From contig CAVWOT010000030.1 of the NCBI GenBank assembly GCA_963756605.1, positions 186,001 to 250,000 on the forward strand: DNA of 64,000 nt, written 5' to 3'. The position numbers and the translations under genes are program-made. Below, piece by piece: positions 63,285 to 64,000 of the stretch (the stretch's first letter is position 1; each line of letters starts with the position of its first letter). The stretch is from Bog-159 sp963756605 (lineage in GTDB: Bacteria > Acidobacteriota > Terriglobia > Bryobacterales > Bryobacteraceae). The notes under the pieces were generated by a model. The model was not told the origin of the DNA. It saw nothing but the letters and a program-made list of their open reading frames with translations, and made no database searches.

Positions 63285-63546
63285 ACCTCGAAGGCCGCGC
63301 GGCCAGGGCATGCTCGCGTCGCGCAACGAACCGTCCAAGACTTCCGCGGGCCCCTACTGTCACTCCTGCTGCCCTTCGATCTCCGGTCCATTGGCACAAC
63401 AGCTCGTCGAGAGTGTGCCGAATAGGATAATCGTCGGATCACGGGCAAACCCCGGACGAATTCATGGACTGAATAGCGCCTGACGTCGTAGCGTTTACGA
63501 ATCGACTTCGTAGATACGCCGCGTGTTTGACCGCTGGTTATCCGGA

Positions 63547-63750
63547 AGTCCGGTTGGGGACCGAGGCCGCCGATCACGCCTCCGCCAGATCGATGCCGTC
63601 GTTCACTGCGTTGCGCGGTTTCTGCTGGCCGAGATACCGCTCGGTCGTCTGCACCGAGACGCGCTCGAGCAGAAACTGAATCTGCTCCAGTTCTCCTCCG
63701 GCGAGGTGACACAGTCGCGATGCCGACTCCGGGACTATGCCGAATGAGAA
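63547..63750 (-). pseudogene. tyrosine recombinase C-terminal remnant, copy 2
   Basis: The minus strand reads LCHLAGGELEQIQFLLERV and SVQTTERYLGQQKPRNAVND, ending at TGA 63574. The His and Tyr of the integrase active site are visible; the Arg-containing part upstream is not recognisable. The 3' untranslated bases are shared with copy 1 (GTCCGGTTGGG region). Confidence 0.75.
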
Positions 63751-64000
63751 CGCGACGACGTGGATCGCAACCTATGGAATCGCCCTTGACCGAGATGTAC
63801 GTGCATAATGATGCGGCATAGCCCGGCGGTAGCAAGACTCTGCAGGAACCTGACCAGCCCCCTCCCGTCGTCAACCGCACTTTTCGCCGCTCTGCCCACG
63901 CAGTCAAAGCTGGTTGCCCGTCGAGATTTGACCGTAATGTGCTCGAATCGTGTTCGGAAAGGCGCGGCCCGGCACATCGTGTCCTCCCCTCGATTGGCAG
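63751..64000. other. right end, no supported gene
   Basis: About 250 bp with only short open frames. More integrase sequence may follow upstream of copy 2 but is not readable here. Confidence 0.4.

Overview
The window looks like high-GC Acidobacteriota DNA, most like the Solibacter/Bryobacter group. This is inferred from an ADOP-type MacB permease, GloVer and He_PIG repeat proteins, a PD40 kinase tail of acidobacterial style and the codon bias; there is no 16S gene to confirm it. I saw no tRNA, rRNA or CRISPR array.

Left half (1-33.5 kb): a nearly complete type VI secretion system (T6SS), intact and dense. A minus-strand operon reads tssB-tssC-hcp-tagJ-tssA-tssE-tssF-tssG-clpV-vgrG, then a VgrG island of three small genes: LysM plus peptidoglycan-binding, a second peptidoglycan-binding protein, and a zincin-like protein cut by the left edge. 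A very good sigma70-like promoter precedes tssB and a second candidate precedes hcp. After a class I methyltransferase, a plus-strand set follows: tssK1, tssK2, tssL, tssM and a fused TssB/TssC-like sheath protein. Between the two tssK genes, on the other strand, lies an unusual tail-anchored protein with a degenerate kinase N-lobe and about ten copies of a GEFTR motif. Next come a membrane Ser/Thr kinase whose extracytoplasmic part is an FGE/TagR-like domain (a natural PpkA-TagR fusion) and a convergent operon of a caspase-like protease and two DUF4384 proteins. TssJ, PAAR and FHA proteins were not found.

Middle (33.7-39.7 kb): three co-directional secreted-protein genes: a small Ig-like protein, a 1419-residue protein with twelve Ig/cadherin-like repeats, and a beta-propeller protein.

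Right part (39.9-64 kb): an accessory region with intact genes (ADOP permease, SMP-30-like lactonase, a chymotrypsin-fold protein with Ser replaced by Thr, a GloVer repeat protein, a PLP decarboxylase, a VOC protein) among many decayed ones. Broken genes include a cupin, a nuclease-like gene, a CxxC protein with an in-frame TGA, a 5'-truncated amidase, a beta-lactamase tail, a serine recombinase, an ISL3 transposase, an unknown protein, a second GloVer gene, an ISNCY-type transposase, a dihaem cytochrome c, two integrase tails and a kinase-PD40 tail. Because the 27 kb T6SS locus has no such breaks, the frameshifts probably reflect local decay around mobile elements rather than overall poor sequence.

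Working model (inference): the fused kinase senses the envelope and controls T6SS assembly post-translationally. The GEFTR protein may be a membrane scaffold or kinase substrate. The two TssK proteins and the fused sheath protein suggest a modified baseplate/sheath, and the VgrG island carries candidate cell-wall-directed cargo.
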